A stretch of 64,000 nt of DNA from assembly GCA_964036315.1 (NCBI GenBank), contig CAXIWW010000817.1, forward strand, positions 8,963,501 through 9,027,500, written 5' to 3'. The position numbers were made by a program, and so were the translations under genes. Positions within the stretch are counted from its first letter, which is position 1. Each line of letters begins with the position of its first letter. Shown here in pieces: positions 48,321 through 61,572 of this stretch. This DNA comes from Acanthosepion esculentum (lineage: Eukaryota > Mollusca > Cephalopoda > Sepiida > Sepiidae). The notes under the pieces are model-generated. The model did no database searches and was not told the DNA's origin. It saw only the letters and a program-made list of their open reading frames with translations.

Positions 48321-50314
48321 TTGTCTTCGTCGGACTTTCTGGGACTGTCTCTTGGGTGGGGGGTCGTCTGTTTGGAACTTTCTTGGACTGTCTCCAGGGT
48401 GGGGGGTCGTCTGCGTGGGACTTTCTGGGAGTGGGGGTCGTCTTCGTGGGACTTTTTGTGATTGGGGGTCGTTTGTGTGGGACTTTCTTGGACTGGGGGT
48501 CGTCTGCGTGGGACTTTCTGGGACTGTCTCCTGGGTGGGGGGTCGTCTGTTTGGGACTTTCTGGGACTGTCTCCTGGATGGGGGGTCGTCTGCGTGGGAC
48601 TTTCTGGTACTCTCTCCTGGGTGGGTGTTCGTCTGCGTGGGATTTTCTGGGACTGGGTTTCGTCTGCGTGGGTCTTTCTGGGACTGTCTCCTGTCTGGGA
48701 GTCGTCTGCGTTGGACTTTCTTGGACTGGGGGTCGTCTGCGTGGGACTTTCTTGGACTGGGGGTCGTCTGCGTGGGACTTTCTGGGACTGTCTCCTGGGT
48801 GGGGGCTCGTATGCGTGGGACTTTCTGGGACTGTCTCCTGATTGGGGGTCTTCTGCATGGGACTTCCTGGGACTCGGGGTCGTCTGCGTGTGTCTTTCTG
48901 GGACAGTCTCCTGGGTGCGGTGTCGTCTGCGTGGGACTTTGTGGGACTGGGGGTCGTCTGCGTGGGACTTTCTTGGAATGGGGGTCGTCTGCGTCGGTCT
49001 TTCTTGGACTCTCTCCTGTGTGGGGGTCGTCTGCGTGGGATTTTCTTGGACTGTTTCCTGGGTGGGGACTCGGCTGCGTGGGACTTTCTGGGACTGGGTG
49101 TCGTCTGCGTGGGTCTTTCTGGGACAGTCTCCTTGTTGCGGTGTCGTCTGCGTGGGACTTTGTGGGACTGGGGGTCTTCTGCGTGGGACTTTCTGGGACT
49201 AGCGGACGTCTGCGTGGGACTTTCTTGGACTGTCCCCTCGGTGGGGGGTCTTCTTTTTGGGAATTTCTGGGACTGGTTCCTGGGTGTGGGATCGTCTGCG
49301 TGGGACTTTCTGGGAATGGGGCTCGTCTGCGTGGAAATTTCTGGGACTGGGTGTCGTCTGCGTGGGACTTTCTGGGACTGTCTCCTGGGTGGGGGTTCGT
49401 CTGCGTGGGACTTTCTGGGACTGTCTCCTCGGTGGGGGTCGTCTGCGTGGGAATTTCTGGGATTGGGGTCGTCTGCGTGGGACTTTCTGGGACTGGGGGT
49501 AGTCTCCGTGGGGCTTTCTGGGAATGTTTCCCGAGTGGGGGGTCGTCTGCGTGGGATTTGCTGGGACTGGGGGTCGTCTGCGTGAGACTTTCTGGGACTG
49601 TGTCCTGGGTGGGGAGTCGTCTACGTGGGACTTACTGGGACCGGGGGTGGTCTGCGTCGGTCTTTCTGGGACTGTCTCCTAGGTGGGGGTTCGTTTGCGT
49701 TGGACTGTCTGGGACTGTCTCCTGCGTGGGGGGTCGTCTGCGTGGGATTTACAGGGACTGGGTGTCGTCTGCGTTTGGACTTTCTGGGACTGTCTACTGG
49801 GTGGGTGTCGTCTGCGTGTGACTTTCTGGGACTGGGGTTCGTCTGTTTGGGATTTCTGGGACTGTCTCCTGGATGGGGGGTCGTCAGCGTGGGACTTTCT
49901 GGGACTTTCTCCTGGGTGGGTGGTCGTCTGCGTGGGACTTTCTGGGACTGTCTCCTTAGTCGGTGTTCATCTGCGTGGTATTTTCTGGGACTGGGGGTCG
50001 TCTGCGTGGGACTTGCTGGGACTGTCTCCTTGGTGGGCTGTCGTCTGCGTGGAACTTTCTGGGACTGGGGGTCGTCTGCATGGGACTTTCTGGGACTGGG
50101 GGTAGTCTCCGTGGGACTTTCTGGGACTGGCTCCCGGGTGGGGGGGGGGTCTGCGTGGGACTTGCTGGGACTGGGGGTCGTCTGCGTGGGACTTTCTGGG
50201 ACTGTCTCCTGGGTGGGGAGTCGTCTACGTGGGACTTACTGGGACTGTGGGTGGTCTGCGTGGGTCTTTCTGTGACGGTCTCCTGGGTGGGGGTTCGTCT
50301 GCGTGGGACTTTCT

Positions 50315-51080
50315 TGGACTGTCTCCTGGATGGGGGGTCGTCTGCGTGGGACTTTCTGGGACTTTCTCCTGGGTGGGTGGTCGTCTGCGTGGGACTTTCT
50401 GGGACTGTCTCCTTGGTGGGTGTTCATCTGCGTGGGATTTTCTGGGACTGGGGGTCGTCTGCGTGGGACTTTCTTGGACTGGGGGTCGTCTGCGTGGGAC
50501 TTTCTGGGACTGTCTCCTGGGTGGGGGATCGTCTGCGTGGGACTTTCTTGGACTGTCTCCTGGGTGGGTGTTCGTCTGCGTGGGACTTTCTGTGATTGAG
50601 GGTCGTCTGCGTGGGATATCTGGGTCCGTCTCCTGGGTGGGGGCTCGTCTGCATGGGAGTTTCTGGGACTGGGTGTCGTCTGCGTGGGACTTTCTCGGAT
50701 TGTCTCCTGGGTGTGGGGTCGTCTGCGTGGGACTTTCTGGGACTGGGTGTCGTCTTCGTGGGTCTTTCTGGGACTCTCTCCTGGATGGGGGGTCGTCTGC
50801 GTGGGACTTTCTGGGACTTTCTCCTGGGTGGGTGGTCGTCTGCGTGGGACTTTCTGGGACTGTCTCCTTGGTGGGTGTTCATCTGCGTGGGATTTTCTGG
50901 GACTGGGGGTCGTCTGCGTGGGACTTTCTTGGACTGGGGGTCGTCTGCGTGGGACTTTCTGGGACTGTCTCCTGGGTGGGGGATCGTCTGCGTGGGACTT
51001 TCTTGGACTGTCTCCTGGGTGGGTGTTCGTCTGCGTGGGACTTTCTGTGATTGAGGGTCGTCTGCGTGGGATATCTGGGT
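50315..51080 (+). repeat. Duplication within the GC-rich array, offset 455 bp
   Basis: Bases 50315-50625 and 50770-51080 share an unusual series of variants: GGTGGGTGGTCG, CTCCTTGGTGGGTG followed by TTCATCTGCG, TTTCTGTGATTGAGGG and GGGATATCTGGGTC. The translated strings over both copies are nearly identical. A looser third copy of the TTCATCTGCG segment is at about 49965. Confidence 0.85.
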
Positions 51081-53009
51081 CTGTCTCCTGGGTGGGGGCT
51101 CGTCTGCGTGGGAGTTTCTCGGACTGGGTGTCGTCTGCGTGGGACTTCTGGGACTGGGGGTCGTCTGCGTGGGACTTTCTGGGACTGAAGGTAGTCTGGG
51201 TGGGAGTTTCTTGGACTGTCACCTGGGTTGGGTGGTCGTCTGCGTGGGACTTGCTGGGACTGGGGGTCGTCTGCGTGGGACTTTCTGGGACTGTCTCCTG
51301 GGTTGGGGGTCGTGTGCGTAGGACTTTCTTGGACTGTCTCCTGGGTGGGGGGGGTCGTCTGCGTGGGACTTTCTGGGAATGGGGTGGGGGTCGTCTGCGT
51401 GGGACTTTCTGGGACTGTCGCCTGGGTGTCGTCTGCGTCGGACGTTCTGGGACTGGAGGTCTTCTGCATGGGACTTTCTGGGACTGTCTCCTGGGTGGGG
51501 AGTCGTCTGCGTTGCTCTTTCTGTGACTGCCTCCTTGGTGGGGGCCGTCTGCGTGGGACTGTCTGGGACTGGGTGTCGTCTGCGTCGGACTTTCTGGGAC
51601 TGTCTCCTGGGTGGGGGGTCGTCTGCGTGGGACTTTCTGGGAATGGGGGTCGTCTGCGTGGGACTTTCTGGGACAGTCTCCTGGGTGGGGGGGTCGTCTG
51701 CGTAGGACTTTCTTGGACTGTCTCCTGGGTGGGGGGTCGTCTGCGTGGGACTTTCTGGGACTGGGGGTCGTCTGCGTGGGACTTTCTGGGACTGGGGGTC
51801 GTCTGCGTGGGACTTTCTGGGAGTGTCTCCTGGGTGGGGGGTCGTCTGCGTAGGACTTTCTTGTACTGTCTCCTGGGTGGGGGGTCGTCTGCGTGGGACT
51901 TTCTGGGACTGGGGATCGTCTGCGTGGGACTTTCTGGGACTGTCTCCTGTCTGGGGGGTCGTCTGCGTGGGAATTTCTGGGAGTGGGGGTTTTCTGCGTG
52001 GGTCTTTCTGGGACTGTCTCCTGGGTGGGTGTCGTCTGCGTGGGACTTTGTGCGACTGTCTTCTAGGTGGTGGGTCGTCTGCGTGGGACTTTCTGGGACT
52101 GTCGCCTGGGTGCGGGGTCGTCTGCGTGGGACTTTCTGGGACTGGGTATCGTCTGCCTGGGACTTTCAGGGACTGGGGGTCATATGCGTGGGACTTTCTG
52201 GGACTGGGGATCGTCTGCGTGGGACTTTCTGGGACTGTCTCCTGTCTGGGGGGTCGTCTGCGTGGGACTTTCTGGGACTGGGGGTCGTCTGCGTGGGTCT
52301 TTCTGGGACTGCCTCCTGGGTGGGGGTCGTGTGCGTGGGACTTTCTGGCACTGTCGCTTGGGTGGGGGGTCGTCTGCATGGGACTTTCTGGGATTGGGGG
52401 CCGTCTGCGTGGGAGCTTCTGGGACTGTGGGTCGTCTGCGTGGGACCTTCTGGGACTGGGGGTCATCTGCGTGGTACTTTCTGTGACTGGGGGTCGTCTG
52501 CGTGGGACTTTCTTGGACTGTCTCCTGGGTGGGGGGTCGTCTGCATGGGACTTTCTGGGACTCTCTCCTGGGCTGGGTGTCTTCTGCGTTGGACTTTCTG
52601 GGAATGGGGGTCGTCTGCGTGGGACTTTCTGGGACTGTCTCCTGGGTGGGGGGGTCGTCTGCGTAGGACTTTCTTGGACTGTCTCCTGGGTGGGGGGGTC
52701 GTCTGCCTGGGACTTTCTGTGACTGGGGGTGGTCTGCGTGGGACTTTCTGTGACTGGGTGTGGTCTGCGTGGGACTTTCTGGGACTGGGTGTCGTCTGCG
52801 TGGGACTTTCTGGGAAATGTCTGCTGGGTGGGGGGTCATCTGCGTGGGACGTTGTGGGACTGGGGGTCATCTGCGTGGGACTTTCTGGGACTGGGGGTCG
52901 TATGCTTGGGACTTTCTGGTACTGGGGGTCGTCTGCGTGGGACTTTATTGGACTGTCTCCTGGGTCGGGGGGTCGTCTGCGTAGGACTTTCTTGTACTGT
53001 AGCCTGGGT

Positions 53010-55372
53010 GTGGGGTCGTCTGCGTGGGACTTTCTGGGACTGGGGGTTGGCTGCGTGGGACTTTCTGGGACTGTCTCCTGTCAGGGGGGTCCTCTGCCTT
53101 GGACTTACTGGGACTGGGGGTCGTCTGCGTGGGTCTTTCTTGGACTGTCTTCTAGGTGAGGGGTCGTCTCCGTGGGACTTTCTGGGAATGGGGGTCGTCT
53201 GCGTGGGACTTTCTGGGACTGTCTCCTGGGTGGGGGGGTCGTCTGCGTAGGATTTTCTGGGACTGACTCCTGGGTCGGGGGTCGTCTGTGTGGGACTTTC
53301 TGGGACTGGGGGTCGTCTGAGTGGGACTTTCTGGGACTGGGGGTCGTCTGCGTGGGACTTTCTGGGAGTGTCTCCTGGGTGGGGGGGTCGTCTGCGTAGG
53401 ACTTTCTTGTACTGTCTCCTGGGTGGGGGTCGTCTGCGTGGGACTTTCTGGGACTGGGGATCGTCTGCGTGGGACTTTCTGGGACTGGGGATCGTCTGCG
53501 TGGGACTTTCTGGGACTGTCTCCTGTCTCGTGGCTCGTCTGCGTGGGACTTTCTGGGACTGTCGCCTGGGTGAGGGTTCGTCTGCGTGGGACTTTCTGGG
53601 ACTGGAGGTCGTCTGCATGGGACTTTCTGGGACTCTCTCCTGGGCTGGGTGTCGTCTGCGTTGGACTTTCTTGGACTGTCTCCTGGGTGGGGGGGTCGTC
53701 TGCCTGGGACTTTCTGTGACTTGGGGTGGTCTGCGTGGGACTTTCTGGGACTGGGGGTCGTCTGCTTGGGACTTTCTGGTTCTGGGGGTCGTCTGCGTGG
53801 GACATTCTTGGACTGTCTCCTGGGTTGGGGGGTCGTCTGCGTAGGACTTTCTTGGACTGTCTCCTGGGTGGGGGGGTCGTCAGCGTTGGACTTTCTTGGA
53901 CTGGGGTTCGTCTGCGTGGGACTTTCTGGGACTGGGGGTCGTATGCGTGGGACTTTCTGGGACTGTCGCCTGGGTGGGGTGTCGTCTGCGTGGGACTTTC
54001 TGGGACTGACGCCTGGGTGGGGGGTCGTCTGCGTGGGACTTTATTGGAGTGGGGGTCGTCTGCGTGGGACTTTCTGGGACTGTCTCCTGGGTGGGGGGTC
54101 GTCTGCGTGGGACATTCTGGGACTGGGGGTCGTCTGCGTGCCACTTTCTGGGACTGTCTCCTGTCTGGTGGGTCGTCTGCGTGGGACTTTCTGGGACTGT
54201 CTCCTGAGTGAGGGGTCGTCTGCGTGGGACTTGCTGGGACTGGAGGTCGTCTGCATGGGACTTTCTGGGACTGTCTCCTGGCCTGTGTGTCGTCTGCGTG
54301 GGACTTTCTGTGACTGTCTCCTGGGTGGGGGCCGTCTGCGTGGGACTTTCTGGGACTGGAGGTCTTCTGCATGGGACTTTCTGGGACTGTCTCCTGGGTG
54401 GGGGGGTCGTCTGCCTTGGTCTTTCTGTGACTGTCTCCTTGGTGGGGGCCGTCTGCGTGGGACTGTTTTGAACTGGGTGTCGTCTGCGTCGGACTTTTTG
54501 GGACTGTCTCCTGGGTGGGGGGTCGTCTGCGTGGGACTTTCTGGGAATGGGAGTCGTCTGTGTGGGACTTTCTGGGACAGTCTCCTGGGTGGGGGGGTCG
54601 TCTGCGTAGGACTTTCTTGGACTGTCTCCTGGGTGGGGGGTCGTCTGCGTGGGACTTTCTGGGACTGGGGGTCGTCTGCGTGGCACTTTCTGGGACTGGG
54701 GGTCGTCTGCGTGGGACTTTCTGGGACTGGGTGTCGTCTGCGTGGGACTTTCTGGGACTGTCTCCTGGGTGGGGGGTCGTCTGCTTGGGACTTTCTGGTA
54801 CTGGGGGTCGTCTGCGTGGGACTTTATTGGACTGTCTCCTGGGTCGGGGGGTCGTCTGCGTAGGACTTTCTTGGACTGTCTCCTGGGTGGGGGGGTCGTC
54901 AGCGTGGGACTTTCTGGGAGTGGGGTTCGTCTGCGTGGGACTTTCTGGGACTGGGGGTCGTCTGCGTGGGACTTTCTGGGACTGGGGGTTGGCTGCGTGG
55001 GACTTTCTGGGACTGTCTCCTGTCAGGGGGGTCCTCTGCCTTGGACTTACTGGGACTGGGGGTCGTCTGCGTGGGTCTTTCTTGGACTGTCTTCTAGGTG
55101 AGGGGTCGTCTCCGTGGGACTTTCTGGGAATGGGGGTCGTCTGCGTGGGACTTTCTGGGACTGTCTCCTGGGTGGGGGGGTCGTCTGCGTAGGACTTTCT
55201 GGGACTGACTCCTGGGTCGGGGGTCGTCTGTGTGGGACTTTCTGGGACTGGGGGTCGTCTGAGTGGGACTTTCTGGGACTGGGGATCGTCTGCGTGGGAC
55301 TTTCTGGGAGTGTCTCCTGGGTGGGGGGGTCGTCTGCGTAGGATTTTCTTGTACTGTCTCCTGGGTGAGGGG
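53010..55372 (+). repeat. Duplication within the GC-rich array, offset 1942 bp
   Basis: Bases about 53010-53430 match 54952-55372. Shared variants are GGGGGTTGGCTGCG, CTCCTGTCAGGGGGGTCC, TGCCTTGGACTTACTGG, CTTCTAGGTGAGGGG, CTGACTCCTGGGTCGG and CGTCTGAGTGGG. Further left, related pieces near 52912 and 54783 (GCTTGGGACTTTCTGG, TTTATTGGACTG) sit at a different offset (1871 bp), so monomers were gained or lost after the duplication. Confidence 0.82.
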
Positions 55373-56999
55373 TCGTCTGCGTGGGACTTTCTGGGACTGG
55401 GGATCGTCTGCGTGGGACTTTCTGGGACTGGGGATCGTCTGCGTGGGACTTTCTGGGACTGGGGATCGTCTGCGTGGGACTTTCTGGGACTGTCTCCTGG
55501 GTGGGTGTTCGTCTGCGTGGGATTTTCTGGGACTGGGGTTCATCAGCGTGGGACTTGCTGGGACACTCTCCTGTCTGGGGGTCGTCTGCGTGGGACTTTC
55601 TGGGACTGGCTCCTGGGTGTGGGATTGGGGGTCGTCTGCGTGGGACTTTATGGGACTGGGGGTCATCTGCGTGGGTCATTCTGGGACTCTCTCCTGGGTG
55701 GGGGGTCGTCTGCGTGGGACATTTTGGGACTGTTTCCTGGTTGGGGACTCGTCTGCGTGGGACTTTCTGGGACTGGGGGTCGTCTGCGTGGTTCTTTCTG
55801 GGACAGTCTCCTGGGTGCGGTTTCGTCTGCGTGGGACTTTGTGGGACTGGGGGTCTTCTGCGTGGGACTTTCTGGGTCTGTCTCCTGGGTGGGGGTCGTC
55901 TGTTTGGGACTTTCTGGGACTGTCTCCTGGGTGGGGGTCGTCTGCGTGGGACTTTCTGGGATTGTCTCCTGGCTGGGGGTCGTCTGCATGGGACTTCCTA
56001 GGACTGGGGGTCGTCTGCGTGGGACTAACTGGGACTGTCTCCTGGGTGGGGGGTCGTCTGCGTGGGACTTTCTGGGTCTGTCTCCTGGGTGGGTGATCGA
56101 CTGCGTGGGATTTTCTGGGACTGGGGGTCGTCTACGTGGGGCTTGTTGGGACACTCTCCTGTCTGGGGGTCGTCTGCGTGGGACTTACTGGGACTGGCTC
56201 CTGGGTGGGGGTCGTCTGCGTGGGTCTTTCTTGGACTGGGTGTCTTCTGCGTGGGACTTTCTGGGAGTGTCTCCTGGGTGGGTGTCGTCTCTATGGGACT
56301 TTCTGGGACTGCCTCCTGTCTGGGGATCGTCTGCGTGGGACTTTCTGGGACTGGGGGTCATCTGCGTGGGTCTTTCTGGGACTGTCTCCTGGGTGGGGGT
56401 CGACTGCCTGGGACTTTGTGGGACTGTCTTCTAGGTGGTGGGTCGTCTGCGTGGGACTTTCTGGGACTGGGGGTCGTCTGCGTGGGACTTTCTGTGACTG
56501 GGGTGGTCTGCGTGGCACTTTCTGGGACTGTCTCCTGGGCGGAGGGTCGTCTGCGTGGGTATTTCTGGGACTGGGGGTTGTCTGGGTGGGACATTCTGGG
56601 ACTGGGGGTCGTCTGCGTGGGAGTTTCTGGGACTGTGGGTCGTCTGCGTCGGACTTTCTGGGACTGTCTCCTGTCTGGTGGGTCGTCTGCGTGGGACTTT
56701 CTGGGACTGGGGGTCGTCTGCATGGGACTTTCTGGGACTGTATCCTGGGTGGGATGTCTTCTGCATGGGACTTTCTGGGACTGTCTCCTTGGTGTGGTGT
56801 CGTCTGCGTGGGACTTTCTGGGACTCTCTCCTGGGTGGGTGTCGTCTGCGTGGGACGTTCTGGGACTGTCTCCTGGGTGAGGGGTCGTCTGCGTGGGACT
56901 TTCTGGTACTGGAGGTCGTCTGCATGGGACTTTCTGGGACTGTATCCAGGGTGGGGTGTCGTCTGCATTGGACTTTCTGGGATTGTCTCCTGGGTGGGG

Positions 57000-57970
57000 G
57001 GTTGTCTGCGTGGGACTTTCTGGGACTCTCTCCTGGGTGGGGGGTCGTCTGCGTGGGACTTTCTGGGACAGTGGGTTCTCAACGTGGGACTTTCTGGGAC
57101 TGCCTCCTGGGTAGGGTCGTCTGCGTGGGACGTTATGGGACTGTCTCGTGGGTGTGGGTCGTCTGCATGGGACTTTCTGGGACTCGGGGTCGTCTGCGTA
57201 TGACTTTCTGTGACTGTCTCCTGGGTGTGGGGTCTTCTGCGTGGGACTTTCTGGTACTGTGGGTCGTCTGCGTGGGACTTTCTGGGACTCTCTGATGGGT
57301 TGGTGGTCGTCTGTTTGGGTCTTTCTGGGACTGTGACTCGTCTTCGTGGGACTTTCTCGGACTGGGGGAAGTCTTCGTGGGACCTTCTGATACTGTCTCC
57401 TGGGTGGGGGGTCGTCTGCTTGGGACTTCCTGGGACTGGGCGTCTTCTGCGTGGGACTTTCTGGGACTGTCTCGTGTCTGGGGGGTCGTCTTCGTGGGAC
57501 TTTCTGGGACTCTCTCCTGGGTGGGGGGTCGTCTGCGTGGGACTTTCTGGGACAGTGGGTTGTCAACGTGGGACTTTCTGGGACTGCCTCCTGGGTGGGG
57601 TCGTCTGCGTGGGACGTTCTGGGACTCTCTCCTGGGTGGGGGGTCGTCTGCATGGGACTTTCTGGGACTCGGGGTCGTCTGCGTATGACTTTCTGGGACT
57701 GTCTCCTGGGTGTGGGGTCGTCTGCGTGGGACTTTCTGGTACTGTGGGTCGTCTGCGTGGGACTTTCTGGGACTCACTGGTGGGTTGGTGGTCGTCTGTT
57801 TGGGCCTTTCTGGGACTGTGACTCGTCTGCGTGGAACTTTCTCGGACTGGGGGTCGTCTGCGTGGGACCTTCTGGTACTGTCTCCTGGGTGGGGGATCGT
57901 CTGCGTGGGACTTCCTGGGACTGGGCGTCTTCTGCGTGGGACTTTCTGGGACTGTCTCGTGTCTGGGGGG
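57000..57970 (+). repeat. Duplication within the GC-rich array, offset 484 bp
   Basis: Bases 57000-57480 and 57484-57964 share GACAGTGGGTT followed by TCAACGTGGG, CTGCCTCCTGGGT, CTCGGGGTCGTCTGCG followed by TATGAC, TTGGTGGTCGTCTG, CTGTGACTCGTC and CTGTCTCGTGTCTGG. The copies differ by scattered single bases (for example TTCTC versus TTGTC just after the CAGTGGG marker), so this duplication is older than the 3213-bp one in the composite array. Confidence 0.83.
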
Positions 57971-60589
57971 TCGTCTTCGTCGGACTTTCTGGGACTGGGG
58001 GTCGTCTGCGTGGGCCTTTCTGGGACTGTCTCCTGGGTGGGGGGTCGTCTTCGTGGGACTTTCTGGGACTGGGTGTCGTCTCCGTGGGACTTTCTTGGAC
58101 TTTCTCCTGGGTGGGGGTTCGTCTGCGTGGGACTTTCTGGGACTGGGTGTCGTCCGCGTGGGACTTTCTGGGACTGTCTCCTGGGTGGGGGTTCGTCTGC
58201 GTGGGACTTTCTGGGACTGGGGGTCGTCGTCATGGGACTTTCTGGGACTGTCTCCTGGGTGGGGGGTCGTCTGCGTGGGATATCTGCGACTGTCTCCTAG
58301 GTGGGGGGTCGTCTGCATGAAACTTCCTGGGATTGGGATCGTCTGCGTGGGACATTATGGGACTGTCTCCTGGGTGGGGGTCGTCTGCGTGGGACTTTCT
58401 GTGACTGGGGGTCGTCTGCGTGGGTCTTTCTGGGACTGAGGGTCGTCTGCGTGGGACTTTCTGGGACTGTCTCCTGGGTGGGGGTTGTCTGCGTGGGGTA
58501 TCTGGGACTGTCTACTGGGTGGGGGTTCGACTGCGTGGGACTTGCTGGGACTGTCTCCTGGGTAGGGGTCGTCTGCGTGGGATATGTGCGGCTGTCTCCA
58601 TGGTGTGGGGTCTTCTGCGTGGGATTTCTGGGATTTTGGGTCGTCTGGGTGGGACTTTCTGGGACTGGGGGCCGTCTGCGTGGGACTTTCTGGGAGTGGC
58701 GGTCGTCTGCGTGGAACTTTCTGGGATTGTCTCCTGGGAGGGGGGTCGACTGCGTGGGATATTCTGGGACTGTCTCCTGACTGGGTGGTCGCCTGCGTGG
58801 GACTTTCTGGGACTGGGGGTCTATGCGTGGGAATTTCTGCGACTGGGGTTCATCTGCGTGGGTCTTTCTGGGACTGTCTCCTGGGTGAGGGGTCGTCTGC
58901 GTGGGACTTTCTGGGACTGGGGTTCGTCTGCGTGGGAATTTCTGCGACTGGACTTTCTGGTACTGTCTCCTGGGTGGGGGGGTCGTCTGCGTTGGACTTT
59001 CTGGGAGTGGGGGTCGTCTGCGTGGGACTTTCTTGTACAGTCTCCTGGGTGGGGGGTCGTCTGCGTTGGACTTTCTGGGACTGGGCGTCTTCTGCGTGGG
59101 ACTTTCTGGGACTGTCTCCTGTCTGGGGGGTCGTCTGCGTGGGACTTTCTGTGACAATCTCCTGGGTGGGGGTTCGTCTGCGTGGGACTTTCTGGTACTG
59201 GGTGTCGTCCGCGTGGGACTTTCTGGGACTGTCTCCTGGGTGGCGGGTCGTCTGCGTGGGACTTTCTGGGACAGTCTCCTGGTTGGGGATCGTCTTCGTG
59301 GGTTTTTCTTGGACTGGGGGTCGTCTGCGTGGACTTTCTGGGCCTGTCTCCTTGGTAGGGTGTCGTCTGCGTGGGACTTTCTTGGACTGGGGGTCGTCTG
59401 CGAGGGACTTTCTGGGACTGGGGGTCGTCTGCGTGGGACTTTCTGGGACTGGGTGTCGTCTGCGTCTGACTTTCTGGGACTGTGGGTCGTCTGCGTGGGA
59501 CTTTCTGGGACTGTCTCCTGGTTGGGGGGTCGTCTGCGTGGGATATCTGGGACTGTCTCCTGGGTGGGGGGTCCTCTGCATGGGACTTTCTGGGACTGGG
59601 GATCGTCTGCGTGGAACTTTCTGGACTGTCTTCTGGGACTGGGGTTCGTCTGCGTGGGTCTTTCTGGGACTGTCTCCTGGGTGGGGGGTCGTCTGCGTGG
59701 GACTTTCTTGGACTGTCTCCTGGTTGGGAAGTCGTCTGCGTGGGACTTTCTCGGACTGGGGGTCGTCTGCGTGGGATTTTCTGTGGCTGGGGGTCGTCTG
59801 CTTGAGACTTTCTGGGAGTGGGGGTCGTTTTCGTGGGACTTTCTGGGACTGTCTCCTGGTTTGGGGGTCGTCTGCGTGGGACTTTCTGGGACTGCCTCCT
59901 GGGTGGGGGGTCGTCTGCATGGGACTTTCTGGGACTGGGGTTCGTCTGCGTGTGTCTTTCTGGGACTGTCTCCTGGGTGGGTGGACGTCTGCGTGGGACA
60001 TTCTGGGACTGTGGGTCGTCTGCGTGGGACTTTCTGGGACTGGGTGTCGTCTGCGTGGGACTTTCTTGGACTGTCTCCTGGTTGGGAAGTCGTCTGCGTG
60101 GGACTTTCTCGGACTGGGGGTCGTCTGCGTGGGTCTTTCTGGGACTGGGGGTCGGCTGCGTGGGACATTCTTGGACTGGGGCCGTCTGCGTGGGACTTTC
60201 TGGGAGTGGGGGTCGTCTGTGTGGGACTTTCTGGGACTGTCTCCTGAGTGGGGGGTCGTCTGCGTGGGATTTTCTGTGACTGGGGGTCGTCTGCGTGGGA
60301 CTTTCTGGGACTGGTGGTCGTCTGCTTGAGACTTTCTGGGAGTGGGGGTCGTTTTCGTGGGACTTTCTGGGACTGTCTCCTGGGTGGGGGGTCGTCTGCG
60401 TGGGAGCTTCTGGGACAGTGGGTGGTCTGCGTGGGAATTTCTGGGACCCTCTCCTAGGTGGCGGGTCGTCTACGTGGGAATTTCTGGGACAGTCTCCTGG
60501 GTGGGGATCGTCTGCGTGGGTTTTTCTTGGACTGGGGGTCGTCTGCGTGGGACTTTCTGGGACTGTCTCCTTGGTAGGGTGTCGTCTAC

Positions 60590-61560
60590 GTGGGAATTTC
60601 TGGGACAGTCTCCTGGGTGGGGGGTCGTCTGTGTGGGATTTTCTCGGATTGGGGTCTTCTGCGTGGGACTTTTTGGGACTGGGGTCGTCTGCGTGGGAGT
60701 TTCTGGGACTGTCTCCTGGGTGGGAGGTCGTCTGCGTGGGACATTCTGGTTACTAGGGGTCGTCTGCGTGGGACCTTCTGGGACTGGGGGTCGTCTGCCT
60801 GGGACTTTCTGGGACTGTCTCCTGGGTGGGGGGTCGTCTGCGTGGGACTTTCTGGGACAGGGGGTCGTCTGCGTGGGAATTTCTGGAACTGGGGTTCGTC
60901 TGCTTGGGAATTTCTGGGTCTGGGGGCCGTCTGCGTGAAACTTTCTGGTAGTGGGGGTCGTCTGCGTGGGACTTTCTGGGACTGTCTCCTGGGTGGGGGG
61001 TCGTCTGCGTGGGACTTTCTGGAACTGTGGGTCGTCTGCGTGGGAATTTCTGGGACCCTCTCCTGGGTGGGGGGTCGTCTGTTTGTGACTTTCTGAGAAC
61101 TGTCTCCTGGGTGGGGTGTCGTCTGCGTGGGACTTTCTGGGACGGGGGGTCGTCTACGTGGGACTTTCTGGGACTGTCTCCTGGGTGGGGGTCGTCTGTG
61201 TGGGATTTTCTCGGATTGGGGTCTTCTGCGTGGGACTTTTTGGGACTGGGGTCGTCTGCGTGGGAGTTTCTGGGACTGTCTCCTGGGTGGGAGGTCGTCT
61301 GCGTGGGACATTCTGGTTACTAGGGGTCGTCTGCGTGGGACCTTCTGGGACTGGGGGTCGTCTGCGTGGGACTTTCTGGGACTGTCTCCTGGGTGGGGGG
61401 TCGTCTGCGTGGGACTTTCTGGGACTGGGGGTCGTCTGCGTGGGACTTTCTGGGACTGTCTCCTGGGTGGGGTGTCGTCTGCGTGGAACTTTCTGGGACT
61501 GGGGGTCGTCTGCGTGGGACTTTCTGGTTCTGTCTCCTGGGTGAGGGGTCATCTGCGTGG
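60590..61560 (+). repeat. Duplication at the right end of the GC-rich array, offset 567 bp
   Basis: The segment with TGTGGGATTTTCTCGG, TTTTTGGGACTGGGG and ACATTCTGGTTACTAGGG occurs near 60625-60790 and again near 61195-61360. The marker ACATTCTGG starts at 60741 and 61308. GGTTACTAGGG carries an extra base pair step that puts a TAG in the normally stop-free repeat. The second copy ends about 200 bp before the switch to the next satellite. Confidence 0.85.
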
Positions 61561-61572
61561 GACTTTCTGGGT

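Noticed and set aside
51228..53159. Long open frames in the GC-rich array (643 codons here; 616 codons at 47971-49821; 623 codons on the minus strand at 58297-60168; 581 codons at 58584-60329)
   Set aside because: They follow from a monomer with no stop codon in any frame. The same residue blocks appear in all three frames in rotation, overlapping frames are equally open, and indels are not multiples of three.
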